Shown here piece after piece: positions 42,419-50,425 of a stretch of 64,000 nucleotides of DNA. A model generated the notes under the pieces. It was not told where the DNA came from, made no database searches, and saw only the letters and a list, made by a program, of their open reading frames with translations. The stretch is from CAYNZV01 sp965217095 (GTDB lineage: Bacteria; Latescibacterota; UBA2968; UBA8231). Made by a program: the position numbers and the translations under genes. The stretch spans positions 5,394,001 to 5,458,000 of the forward strand of contig OZ244235.1 of assembly GCA_965217095.1 (NCBI GenBank). The letters are read 5' to 3'. The stretch's first letter is position 1; every line of letters begins with the position of its first letter.

Positions 42419-42471
42419 AGAAGCTGGATCACGCTTCGGTAGGAAGACAGAGATCCGTTCCAGCGCCGCCG

Positions 42472-43275
42472 CTAAGAAGCGGTGATTTCCCCCACAGGCC
42501 GTGTTCCGGATTCATAGGTCGGACGCCAGCGGTCGAAAGCTTGAGATTCCTCCTCGCTCAGCCCACAGAGCCAGTTCCACATATGAATCCGCCGACGCGT
42601 ATCCCGGTAGGATTCTACGGGGCTTGTGTAGGGGCAAGCGGGCCGATCGACGTATTCGGGAATCTCCTCAGATTCGATCACCCAGTCGCGCTCCGGTGGG
42701 GATTGGCGGTGATAAGAAAACTTGATCATGCTGCGTCGGTTCGAATTGACCTTGGGACCTGCCCTGTGCCAGATGCCGTAACGGGTCAGCACCACCGTGC
42801 CTGCTTTCACAACCAGAGGTACCTGGCCGGCAAGATCACCATAGTGGGCGATGGCGTCGCGGTTCACGGCGCGACCGTGGGAGCCGGGCAGGACGATGGT
42901 AGGTCCATCTTCGAGGCTCACATCGAGAGGATAGTAATAGCACTGGATCTCCCGGAAATCGTAACCGGAACCGGAGACACCATCCGAATGCCAGTGCTGT
43001 CCCACAAATGGTATTTCGAAGAGATGGTGATGCCCTCCGGTCGGCATCAGGAAATTCTTGCCCAGTAGTGACCGCACTACGCCGGCTACTTCCGTATGCA
43101 GCAATACCTCCCGGATAAATGCAGGCGAACTGACCAACTCTTTGGCCGGACCGGCCTTGGCAGTACTGCATTCTCGACTAGTTGCGTCATCCACGACGGC
43201 GTCGAGCACGACGTAACCGTTTGCGACGAAGTCCATCACCGCATCATCGTTCATCGTGGGTTGTACATCAGCCAT
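42472..43275 (-). CDS. Phytanoyl-CoA dioxygenase family protein
   Basis: 267 aa with an intact facial triad: H96-S-D98 in GQHWHSDG, distal H171 in GIWHRAGP, and Arg at 181/182 in NSNRRSM for 2-oxoglutarate. The core LEDGPTIVLPGSHGR is typical. ATG 43275 lies 14 bases after the stop of the upstream 118-aa gene; a GTG at 43299 would overlap that gene by ten bases. Substrate unknown. Convergent with the SelA-like gene. Confidence 0.88.
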   Translation of the reverse strand: MADVQPTMNDDAVMDFVANGYVVLDAVVDDATSRECSTAKAGPAKELVSSPAFIREVLLHTEVAGVVRSLLGKNFLMPTGGHHHLFEIPFVGQHWHSDGVSGSGYDFREIQCYYYPLDVSLEDGPTIVLPGSHGRAVNRDAIAHYGDLAGQVPLVVKAGTVVLTRYGIWHRAGPKVNSNRRSMIKFSYHRQSPPERDWVIESEEIPEYVDRPACPYTSPVESYRDTRRRIHMWNWLCGLSEEESQAFDRWRPTYESGTRPVGEITAS

Positions 43276-43289
43276 AAGAACGGGTCTCA

Positions 43290-43646
43290 CTAAATCCACT
43301 TTTGCAGAATAAAATCGAAGCCGACATAGTCATTACCGAGGTCTTTGTATTCATACATTTTGGAAATGGGAAATTGCAGGACATGCCAGCCGTCGGTCAC
43401 GGCATCGAGCACAGATTTGTAGGGTGGCTCGTCCGACGGTACCTTCGGTTCTTGATCTTTTGTGGGATCATACAAAACCCAGCCAACCACCCCTGACCGC
43501 AGATTGGTCGATTGAGCGGTCAGGTACAAAAGCTGCTGTCGGGGCGGCGTTACCAGATCCTCCAGCCGGTCGAGGTCTGACGTTTCCAGTGGTCCCGTCT
43601 CCAGTTTGGTTCGACTCGCTGTGATCCATTGAGCAATGGCGTTCAT
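43290..43646 (-). CDS. Conserved-looking hypothetical protein, 118 aa
   Basis: ATG 43646 follows GGAG by seven bases. The protein has a helical N-terminus (IAQWITASRTKLE) and a mixed alpha/beta C-terminal part (GVVGWVLYDPTKDQ, WHVLQFPISKMYEY, DYVGFDFILQKW). No membrane segment or signal peptide. It is coupled to the PhyH gene downstream and may act with it. Family not recognised. Its start lies about 110 bases from the IS element. Confidence 0.6.
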   Translation of the reverse strand: MNAIAQWITASRTKLETGPLETSDLDRLEDLVTPPRQQLLYLTAQSTNLRSGVVGWVLYDPTKDQEPKVPSDEPPYKSVLDAVTDGWHVLQFPISKMYEYKDLGNDYVGFDFILQKWI

Positions 43647-43758
43647 GAAGGGATGCTCCGATTTGCGCGTAGCAGAGTTCTAAATGTGCGATACTCTGTT
43701 GACATGGTAGCAGAAGAAGTTCGAGCCGGCAAACGACGTAGGCGAAAAATATCACTAG

Positions 43759-43772
43759 CCTGAATTATTCAT
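43759..43772. repeat. IS1380 left terminal inverted repeat
   Basis: CCTGAATTATTCAT, matching the right end at 13 of 14 positions. Preceded by CTAG, the probable target-site copy. Confidence 0.85.
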
Positions 43773-43861
43773 AAAAATGCGGTGAGCCTCTGTACAACTG
43801 GTTGTTTTGCCCTACGTTAGGGTTACCCACAAACAACAACCAATCAAGAGGGCCACCGCAG

Positions 43862-45397
43862 ATGGAAACTTCGCAGATCGCGCTATCGTTTGCAAACATC
43901 TCGGGCAAAAAGATCGAAGCTGATTTTGACGGTGGCATGACCACCAGTGATGGGGGCGCCCTGCTTCTGCGACCAGCGGAAGCCCGCACCGGGATCGTCG
44001 ACCGAATCGTGGCGGCGATGTCGGATCGTCGACATCAAAGCTATATCGACCATACGTATACTGACCTCATCCGGCAGCGCGTATTCCAGATCGCCTGTGG
44101 CTACGAGGACGCCAATGACAGTGACGACCTGCGTTGCGATCCGGGTCTGAAAACCGCGTGCGACCGTCTGCCTCTGACGGGAGACGATTTGGCCAGTCAA
44201 CCAACCATGTCTCGTTTGGAAAACAGTGTCAGCCGCTCGGATCTGTATCGCATCGGGCTCGCTTTGCTGGAAATATTCATCGAGTCTTACGACCAGCCGC
44301 CCAAGAAGCTCACCATCGACATCGACGACACGGACGATCCGGCACACGGCGCCCAGCAACTCACGTTGTTCCATGCCTACTATGACGAGTATTGCTACCT
44401 TCCGGTCCATCTCTACGAAGGGGAGTCGGGCAAATTGATCACGACGCTGCTGCGACCCGGTCGTAGAATGCGAGGCCGAGAGGCGGTAGCCATCCTCAAA
44501 CGCGTGTTGGATCATTTGATCATGGTGTGGCCGAAGACGAAGATCACCTTACGAGGCGACTCACACTTCAGCACCCCTGAGGTGCACGACCTGTGCGACG
44601 GATACGGTATTGATTTCATTCTGGGACAGGCGATCAACAACAAGCTCAAGGCACTCGGCGAACCGCTGATGGAGCTGGTGGCGGCGCTGGCCGAGCAGAG
44701 CGATGAACCGGTGCGGCTTTTTGACCGCTTCGAGTATCAGGCCAAGAGCTGGCCCCGACCGCGCCAGATTATCTACAAGGCCGAGATCACACAAGGCAAA
44801 GCCAACCCGCGCTTCGTGGTGACCAATATCCGCAACCGCACTCCCGAGTTTCTGTATGAGGAGATCTACTGCGCTCGTGGGCGGTCGGAAGGCTTCATCA
44901 AGAATCACAAGACCTACCTGCAGTCCGACCGCACCTCCTGCCACCGCTTCTCGGCCAACCAATTTCGCCTCTTCCTGCACAGCGCGGCCTACGTGCTGCT
45001 GCACACGATCCAACAGATTGGCATGCGCGGCACCCAATGGACGACGTCCAACTTTAACACGATCCAACTCCGGGTGCTCAAAATCGGCGCCCGCGTGCGG
45101 GAGCAAGCCACCAAGGTCCGTTTTCACTTTCCGACGTCATACCCGCTCAAGGATCTGATGCGCACCGTCGTCCTCAACCTCGACACCTCACGATGCTTTG
45201 CGATGTCCCACTACATCCACGCACACGATCCACCAAGGGACCCGACTGTCCCAATGACATCCAAAAGAGGCTCAGATCTCCCAGACAACACCTCGACGAC
45301 CGACAGCACTCGATCAACCCGCTACCAAAACGTCCAGCCATTGACCAGCGCACCGAATTCGTTCGCTTGGTGCGGATTCATGAATTATTCAGGTTAG
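43862..45397 (+). CDS. IS1380-family DDE transposase
   Basis: 511 aa. Catalytic residues fit DDE: first Asp in LTIDIDDTDDPAHG, second in ITLRGDSHFS, Glu in YCARGRSEGFIKNHK. ATG 43862 follows GAGGG; the frame is open from 43802. The N-terminal and central parts look complete, but the last ~60 residues (from HDPPRDP on) are low-complexity and unlike the family, and the frame reads through the right inverted repeat to a TAG at 45395-45397 in host DNA. A late frameshift that removed the normal stop is likely; whether the enzyme works is uncertain. Confidence 0.92.
   Translation: METSQIALSFANISGKKIEADFDGGMTTSDGGALLLRPAEARTGIVDRIVAAMSDRRHQSYIDHTYTDLIRQRVFQIACGYEDANDSDDLRCDPGLKTACDRLPLTGDDLASQPTMSRLENSVSRSDLYRIGLALLEIFIESYDQPPKKLTIDIDDTDDPAHGAQQLTLFHAYYDEYCYLPVHLYEGESGKLITTLLRPGRRMRGREAVAILKRVLDHLIMVWPKTKITLRGDSHFSTPEVHDLCDGYGIDFILGQAINNKLKALGEPLMELVAALAEQSDEPVRLFDRFEYQAKSWPRPRQIIYKAEITQGKANPRFVVTNIRNRTPEFLYEEIYCARGRSEGFIKNHKTYLQSDRTSCHRFSANQFRLFLHSAAYVLLHTIQQIGMRGTQWTTSNFNTIQLRVLKIGARVREQATKVRFHFPTSYPLKDLMRTVVLNLDTSRCFAMSHYIHAHDPPRDPTVPMTSKRGSDLPDNTSTTDSTRSTRYQNVQPLTSAPNSFAWCGFMNYSG
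45380..45393. repeat. IS1380 right terminal inverted repeat
   Basis: ATGAATTATTCAGG, the complement of the left repeat with one mismatch. It supplies the TGA stop of the truncated PilZ gene on the minus strand and is itself translated as the end of the transposase frame on the plus strand. Confidence 0.85.
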
Positions 45398-45685
45398 TGC
45401 CTTGCCGTCCTCTTCCCGCTCCCATTTTACTTCCGCTTGCGCCTGCACGATGCCGAGCGGCACCGGCAACCGAATGCGAATCGTGATTCCGCCCTTTGCC
45501 TTCGCCATTTCACTGAACGCGTTCGGCTTGGTCCCTTCGAGAAAAAGACCCGCGGCCGAAATGTCTCTGGTGAAGAACCCAGTGAAGCTGTCTTTTCCAG
45601 GCACCTGGACGTCGATCAGCCAACTCCCCCTTAACCGCGGTGCCCCTCGCCGACGCAGGCCAAATCGGTCTAGAAAATTTGTCAT
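45389..45685 (-). CDS. PilZ-domain protein, 3' end cut off by the IS element
   Basis: 98 codons remain. The c-di-GMP signature is intact: R13-x3-R17 in RGAPR and D41-x-S43-x2-G46 in DISAAG. The strand core continues to VKWEREEDGKAL, where the IS begins and its inverted repeat provides TGA at 45389-45391; the usual last strand and helix are lost. The ATG overlaps the stop of the K+ channel gene (ATGA), so it was the last member of the PspA operon. It would bind c-di-GMP and pass the signal to a partner, perhaps the channel. Confidence 0.85.
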   Translation of the reverse strand: MTNFLDRFGLRRRGAPRLRGSWLIDVQVPGKDSFTGFFTRDISAAGLFLEGTKPNAFSEMAKAKGGITIRIRLPVPLGIVQAQAEVKWEREEDGKALT

Positions 45686-46707
45686 CGCGCAACCTCAGGT
45701 CGCTCCTCGGCGATAACCGCCAGGGAATCTCCGTTGCTGAATATGTAGTCCCCCGGAGGATTCAACAGCAACTCACCCCCCTGGGGTTCGACGGCGACGA
45801 CAAGCATGTTTAGTTCGCTCTTCGCCAGGTCGAGGGTCTCGCCGAAGCTTCTACCCACCCACGTTGCGGGCAAGCCGACGCGGTAGATTTCACAGCGTTC
45901 GGCCGTCGTCACCAGGTTGCTGATCGCCTTCGAACTTCCGTGGTCGAGAACCGCGCGACTCAGAAGTCCGCCGGCCAAGGCACCGACTACGATTACCTCG
46001 TCGGCCCGCGAAACGCCCGCATGGCTGAGACTTCCGGAATCGAAGAGCTGGATGCCTACGTAGATTTCGGGGTTGTATTCCTTGACGATCAGCGCGCCAA
46101 TAAGGGTCTTGGCATCGCGACCACGGACATCTTCAATATCCTGATTGCCCAAGATGACGGCAGACTCAGCCTGATGAGCGTTGGCTCTTTCAAGGCCCTG
46201 CTCGGTCAACTCGCCGTTTACAAATCCAACCCACTCGTGCTCGTGGGGTCGCTCGGGCAAGTCGGCCAAAATCACTACCGAACGCTCTTGTCGGTCCGCG
46301 AGGATGTGGCCAACAAGCTCCTCGCCCGTTTCATTCCAACCGCATATCAGAATATGGTTTCGGTTCCCCAAGCGTTTAACGCCTCGCGCTCGCTTCGATT
46401 GATGATCGATGATTCGCGTCGCGAGTCCGGCGGTGAAACCGCCCAGGAGACCAATCCCCAGAACCATCAGGATGACCCCGACCACTCGACCGGGGACGGT
46501 CTCTGGATACAGATCGCCATACCCGACGGTGGTGGTGGTCACCATCGCCCACCAGACGCTGTCGCCCAGCGGCCGATCTTCGAAAAAGGAAAAGAAAACG
46601 GATCCCAATGCGATCAGCGACAGCGACAGAGCCGCTATCCAAAGAAGGGACTGATGCTTGACCTGCTTCCATAATCTGAGAAATCGGCGCCAACTCAGAA
46701 CTATCAA
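45682..46707 (-). CDS. Two-helix potassium channel with RCK/TrkA-N domain
   Basis: 341 aa. TM1 is about residues 21-40, the pore helix carries the selectivity filter TTTTVGYGD (T60-D65), and TM2 is about 74-98. A cytoplasmic RCK domain follows, with the Rossmann-like ILICGWNETGEE (G123, G128) in place of strict GxGxxG, and a second C-terminal lobe (TrkA-C-like) to residue 335. It should form a ligand-gated K+ channel, as MthK/Kch do. It starts at TTG 46707, overlapping the DUF350 stop by four bases, and its stop overlaps the PilZ ATG, so the three are translationally coupled. Confidence 0.92.
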   Translation of the reverse strand: MIVLSWRRFLRLWKQVKHQSLLWIAALSLSLIALGSVFFSFFEDRPLGDSVWWAMVTTTTVGYGDLYPETVPGRVVGVILMVLGIGLLGGFTAGLATRIIDHQSKRARGVKRLGNRNHILICGWNETGEELVGHILADRQERSVVILADLPERPHEHEWVGFVNGELTEQGLERANAHQAESAVILGNQDIEDVRGRDAKTLIGALIVKEYNPEIYVGIQLFDSGSLSHAGVSRADEVIVVGALAGGLLSRAVLDHGSSKAISNLVTTAERCEIYRVGLPATWVGRSFGETLDLAKSELNMLVVAVEPQGGELLLNPPGDYIFSNGDSLAVIAEERPEVAR

Positions 46708-47552
46708 ATTACCCAGACGAGAAGCATCGAGCCGCCGACATACCCGAACGCCTCCAGCAGGCCGGCACCGACGTTGGGCTGTTGTTCGGTTTGTTCATTC
46801 GCCAGCTTGACACTGGGGGCCAGCAAGGAATCGGTCAGCCGCTTCAAAACAAACAGAACGATCAGGCCGAAGACGGCGTATGCCGCGAAACCTGTGAGAC
46901 TCGCCTGCCAGCCCGCGAAGTCTCCTGCCACGGCGACGCTGATAATGTTGCCCATCCCCACCAGCGCCCCGCCGAATGCCAGGCCAACCGCGGCGTTGTT
47001 ATTGCGAAGCTCCTCGTGAATCTTGTGCGGAGTCACCGCCTCGTAGAGACGGCCAACGACAATGAGTCCGACCTGCGCCAACGCCCAGAATACCAATCCG
47101 ATCCACCAGGCTCCCGAGCCTTGTGTGATAGCCAGAATAATCAGACCGTTTGCCACGTGCATGCCTGCTTCGACAAACGCCGCGCCCAGATTGTGGTCGC
47201 GAACGACCTCTTCGGTATTGTCGAAATGCGGCAGCAATATCTTTTCGCATACAAAGCTCGCTATCAACATCAAAACGATCGCTACCACCCCGTAGGCGGC
47301 GATACTCACGGCATCCGATTTCCATCCCGTGGAAGGCCCGGAGAGGGCCCCACCGAAGGCGAGGATGACTCCGAAGAGGTAGCCGGAGACTGAAACCGCG
47401 AGAGCGTGATTGTTGCGTTCAAAGAGCTCCACCTTGAGATCAACCCGGCGGTAGATCGCGGTGTACGCAAACTTCGCAACCCACAGGAGAACGAATGCCT
47501 CCAGGAGGTAGGCCAGGGACCGCGACATGGGAATCGCAAATTCTTCGATCAT
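46704..47552 (-). CDS. DUF350 membrane protein (two repeats)
   Basis: 282 aa with about eight membrane helices in two homologous halves. Each half has the pattern GYLFGVILAFGGALSGP / GLAFGGALVGMGNIIS, typical of tandem DUF350 (YjfL-like). In E. coli yjfL lies beside the PspA homologue yjfJ. Its molecular role is unknown; a membrane sensor or modification partner has been proposed for such operons. ATG 47552, 22 bases after the lipoprotein gene. Confidence 0.88.
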   Translation of the reverse strand: MIEEFAIPMSRSLAYLLEAFVLLWVAKFAYTAIYRRVDLKVELFERNNHALAVSVSGYLFGVILAFGGALSGPSTGWKSDAVSIAAYGVVAIVLMLIASFVCEKILLPHFDNTEEVVRDHNLGAAFVEAGMHVANGLIILAITQGSGAWWIGLVFWALAQVGLIVVGRLYEAVTPHKIHEELRNNNAAVGLAFGGALVGMGNIISVAVAGDFAGWQASLTGFAAYAVFGLIVLFVLKRLTDSLLAPSVKLANEQTEQQPNVGAGLLEAFGYVGGSMLLVWVI

Positions 47553-47574
47553 TTTTTTCCTCCGTCGCTGCTGT

Positions 47575-48324
47575 TCACTTCCCTCTGAACCCCGAGCCTC
47601 TGCCCCATGCAGAGCCGGAGCGGCCCATCCGACTCTGGGCGCGACTCGAGAAATTTCTGCCTCCTGAGCGCATTCGCTGTTTCTGGCGTCGGTAGAAGTC
47701 TGGCCGTGTCTTTTGTGTTACCGTTCCGCCCGAGCCGAAGGTGGTTCGTCCCTTTTCGGTGGGACCGTGGTACGGCCTCCCCCGTTCGTTGTTGCGGCGG
47801 TAGTCGCTGTAGTCGTTGCGCCCGACACGCCAACCCCCCATCATGTGGCTCATCATGGCGTACTGGCCGTAGAACTGCCAGAATCCGCCTCCCCCCCAAG
47901 AGCCGTACTGAGAGTTTCCTACATACTGGTACGCCGGGGGATGAGCTTGCCGGACATCGGTCATGCGCCCCTCGCGATTCTTCGAAGCGACCACCATGCC
48001 AACGAAGTTTTCGTAACGTCCGAACACATCCTCTCCGACCTCGTACCAATTCGTCACGCGATCGGTGTATATAAGGGTGTCCCGACCATCCACCCTCTGG
48101 CCGGCCGCCGTCAGTATCTTGAAACGCAAGAAGTAATCGGGGGAAAACCCGTCCTGGATACGGGTGTCCTCGACCATGAGGGAGAATTCGGGGTATCGAG
48201 CCAGATCGCGGCTCAAGGTTGCCACGGGATCCTGCCGTCTGCCGCATCCCAAGACGACGACGGCGGAAATCGCCGAGGTCCAGAGCAAAATCGGAACGAT
48301 CCTATAATATTGCCGCTTGCTCAC
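47575..48324 (-). CDS. Novel lipoprotein with R/G/Y-rich tail
   Basis: 249 aa from a GTG at 48324 that overlaps the DUF4178 stop (GTGA); the frame continues to 48459 but the longer N-terminus is Arg-rich and lacks support. A lipoprotein signal, SKRQYYRIVPILLWTSAIS then AVVVLGC, predicts lipidation of Cys near residue 27. A globular part (residues ~30-125, DYFLRFKILTAAGQRVDGRDTLIY) is followed by Gly/Trp/Tyr-rich then Arg/Gly/Ser-rich sequence ending GRGSGFRGK. I know no family. By position it is the envelope component of the PspA operon. Confidence 0.78.
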   Translation of the reverse strand: MSKRQYYRIVPILLWTSAISAVVVLGCGRRQDPVATLSRDLARYPEFSLMVEDTRIQDGFSPDYFLRFKILTAAGQRVDGRDTLIYTDRVTNWYEVGEDVFGRYENFVGMVVASKNREGRMTDVRQAHPPAYQYVGNSQYGSWGGGGFWQFYGQYAMMSHMMGGWRVGRNDYSDYRRNNERGRPYHGPTEKGRTTFGSGGTVTQKTRPDFYRRQKQRMRSGGRNFSSRAQSRMGRSGSAWGRGSGFRGK

Positions 48325-48869
48325 TCTTCGACTGATCCTCCCGGCAGAATGTCGGTGAATTGGTACTCCTCGACGTAGATGCCTTCGTAGGCCGAGAAAT
48401 CCCCCTCGCCCCACTGGTTTAGAAATAGAACCCGTCCATCCTCCGACTCGTAGCTCCAACCGACGAACTCTTTCTCGGATTCCTCGTCCCCTTGGGTCTG
48501 GATGCCGGCACTCATTTCGTCCGCCTCGTAGCTTTTACCCTCGAAGTGAATCTGCTGAGGCGGATCGTCGTTCGAAGCTACTTCTGCGACCACGTCTTCC
48601 GCAATGGCGTCGATTGAAATCCGCTTCGTGAACGTCCACTCCGCCTCTCCGTCTTCAACGGATTGCTCCAGGAACCCCACTCCACTGTCGCTGTGCAGCT
48701 CCCACTCCATGGTGAGATACCCGTCATAGTCGTAGTTGCTTATGGCCCGCACCTCCCACGTCTTGAGATCGTAGTCGACCAGAAACCCCCGCTCCATCTC
48801 CCCGAGTCGGTACTCCCGGTACTCTTCTTCCGCGTTCTTGTCGCGGCTGAAAAATTTCTTGAGGCCCAC
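48321..48869 (-). CDS. DUF4178 domain protein
   Basis: 182 aa, acidic, starting GLKKFFSRDKN, with the DUF4178 features WEVRAISNYDYDGYLTMEWEL, IHFEGKSYEADEMSAG and FVGWSYESEDGRVLFLNQWGEGDFSAYEG. Related proteins (E. coli YjfK is a distant analogue) accompany PspA, DUF350 and polyamine-enzyme genes. No catalytic motif is evident. Lies between the spermidine-synthase-like gene (26 bases) and the lipoprotein gene (overlap). Confidence 0.82.
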   Translation of the reverse strand: MGLKKFFSRDKNAEEEYREYRLGEMERGFLVDYDLKTWEVRAISNYDYDGYLTMEWELHSDSGVGFLEQSVEDGEAEWTFTKRISIDAIAEDVVAEVASNDDPPQQIHFEGKSYEADEMSAGIQTQGDEESEKEFVGWSYESEDGRVLFLNQWGEGDFSAYEGIYVEEYQFTDILPGGSVEE

Positions 48870-48895
48870 GTCGCTCCCTCATACAATCTAACGAT

Positions 48896-50425
48896 TTACC
48901 ACTGCTCCCAATCGTGTCGATAATAACGCGCCAACATCGGTTTATCAAGTCTGTTCGGCACGGTCGATATCGAGCGCATGTCCCTGTCGAAGACCGACAT
49001 GCTCTCCCATGTTTCCGCGGTGATGAGCGTCGTCCGCGGCGAAAATTGCATCTCGTGGTCGATCGGTCCCCGGGTTCCAAGGTGAAACCCCCACTCGCCG
49101 AACGAGGGAACTAGCAGGTGGTAGGAATGGACCTGGAATCCCGCCGCTTCCATGGTTCGGCCGATGCACCAGAATGCGGTTCTCGAAAAATACGGACTGG
49201 TGGCTTGGGTTGTCATCACTCCCCCCGGAGAGAGCAGACGTTCCACCAGCTTGTAGGTTTCGACAGAGTAGAGTTTCGCCAGCGACTCCTCGCGCGGATC
49301 GGGAAGATCGAGAAATATCACGCCGTATTGAAGATGACTGCGCTGCAGGTACAGGAATCCGTCTTCGTTGACGATTCGCACCTTGGGATTGCTGAGTGAT
49401 TGTTCGTTGAGCTCGGACACGTGCGGATTGCGACGGGCAAGATCGGTGACCGCTGGATCCAGGTCCACCAGATCGATCTGCTCCACATCCTCGTATTTCA
49501 ACACTTCCCTGGCCGAGAGGCCGTCACCTCCACCTATGATGAGAACGCGGCTGCGGTTTGCCGTCAGCTCCATCGCCGGATGTACGAGTGCCTCGTGGTA
49601 ACGATCCTCGTCCAGCGCTGAGAACTGCAGATGACCGTTCAGATACAGGCGAAGGTCGTCGTGCCAGGACGTGAGTACGATCCTTTGATAGCGGGATTGT
49701 TCGCTGAAGACGATCTGGTCGGCGTAGAGTTTGCTTTCCCAACGCTCCAGTAGAGGGCCCGCCTTCACCAGAAGCCCAACAAGAACGAGGACCGCGACGA
49801 TGCACTGCGCAGCCAGGAATCGGCGCCCGGCGAGACTCAATACCCGCCAGAATCCTGTTAGAATCGCAGCCCCTACCGCCAAGTTCACCAGGCCGACGGC
49901 GACGGAGGTGTGTAGAGCTCCCAGGGAGGGCAGCAACAGATACGGAAATAGGAGCGCCGCTATCAGCGCCCCTAGATAATCGAGCGTGAGAACGTTGGCG
50001 AGAATGGAGCGGAGAGATCCGGCACCCCGCAAGATGCGAGCGAGGAGCGGGATCTCCAGGCCGATCAAGGTGCCGATCGCAACGATCAACACCACCATCC
50101 AGTAGCGGAAGTGTCCGGATCCGGAATAGACGGAGTAGAGGAACGGCACCGACCCGCCCCCTACCAGTCCAAGCCAGATCTCGAGACTGATCAAGCGCTC
50201 CAGCAGCTTTTCCTGTATCAAGCCTGAGATCCACGATCCCACCCCCATGGCGAACAAGAAAAATCCGATGGTAAGGGAAAATTGTTCGACACTGTCGCCA
50301 AGGAAGTAAGAGGAGGTGCTGCCGATGAGCAGCTCGTAGACGATGCCGCAGCCGGCGACGACGAATATGGCGCCCAGCAGGAGCGCCATGCCAAAGGGCG
50401 AGATCTTCTCCCGTGCTTCAGCCAT
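48896..50425 (-). CDS. Membrane-anchored spermidine-synthase-like aminopropyltransferase
   Basis: 509 aa. The N-terminal ~225 residues hold about seven membrane helices; the rest is a spermidine-synthase domain with QFSALDEDRYHEALVHPAM (267-285), the decarboxylated-SAM site IIGGGDGLS (296-304), DLVDLDP and FLDLPDP. Soluble SpeE lacks the membrane part. It probably transfers an aminopropyl group to a polyamine or to a membrane or protein acceptor at the inner membrane. Its start overlaps the FAD gene stop by eight bases, linking the two. Confidence 0.88.
   Translation of the reverse strand: MAEAREKISPFGMALLLGAIFVVAGCGIVYELLIGSTSSYFLGDSVEQFSLTIGFFLFAMGVGSWISGLIQEKLLERLISLEIWLGLVGGGSVPFLYSVYSGSGHFRYWMVVLIVAIGTLIGLEIPLLARILRGAGSLRSILANVLTLDYLGALIAALLFPYLLLPSLGALHTSVAVGLVNLAVGAAILTGFWRVLSLAGRRFLAAQCIVAVLVLVGLLVKAGPLLERWESKLYADQIVFSEQSRYQRIVLTSWHDDLRLYLNGHLQFSALDEDRYHEALVHPAMELTANRSRVLIIGGGDGLSAREVLKYEDVEQIDLVDLDPAVTDLARRNPHVSELNEQSLSNPKVRIVNEDGFLYLQRSHLQYGVIFLDLPDPREESLAKLYSVETYKLVERLLSPGGVMTTQATSPYFSRTAFWCIGRTMEAAGFQVHSYHLLVPSFGEWGFHLGTRGPIDHEMQFSPRTTLITAETWESMSVFDRDMRSISTVPNRLDKPMLARYYRHDWEQW

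Larger units (their letters stand above)
43759..45393 (+). mobile_element. IS1380-family insertion sequence, 1635 bp
   Basis: One DDE transposase gene lies between terminal inverted repeats CCTGAATTATTCAT (left) and its imperfect complement (right, one mismatch in 14). Length fits the ~1.65-kb IS1380 family. Flanks are CTAG on the left and TTAG on the right, a four-base target duplication with one mismatch. The right end lies inside the PilZ gene of the PspA operon and truncates it. Confidence 0.9.

Noticed and set aside
42469..42482. Terminator hairpin CCGCT-AAGA-AGCGG between the PLP-enzyme and PhyH genes
   Set aside because: Only a five-base stem with no T-run; expected by chance in GC-rich DNA.
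43468..43755. Left-side continuation of the PilZ gene beyond the IS
   Set aside because: Joining 45394 to 43758 keeps a frame open, but the residues do not resemble the PilZ C-terminus (no G-x-G-V-x-F) and it overlaps the 118-aa gene in another frame.
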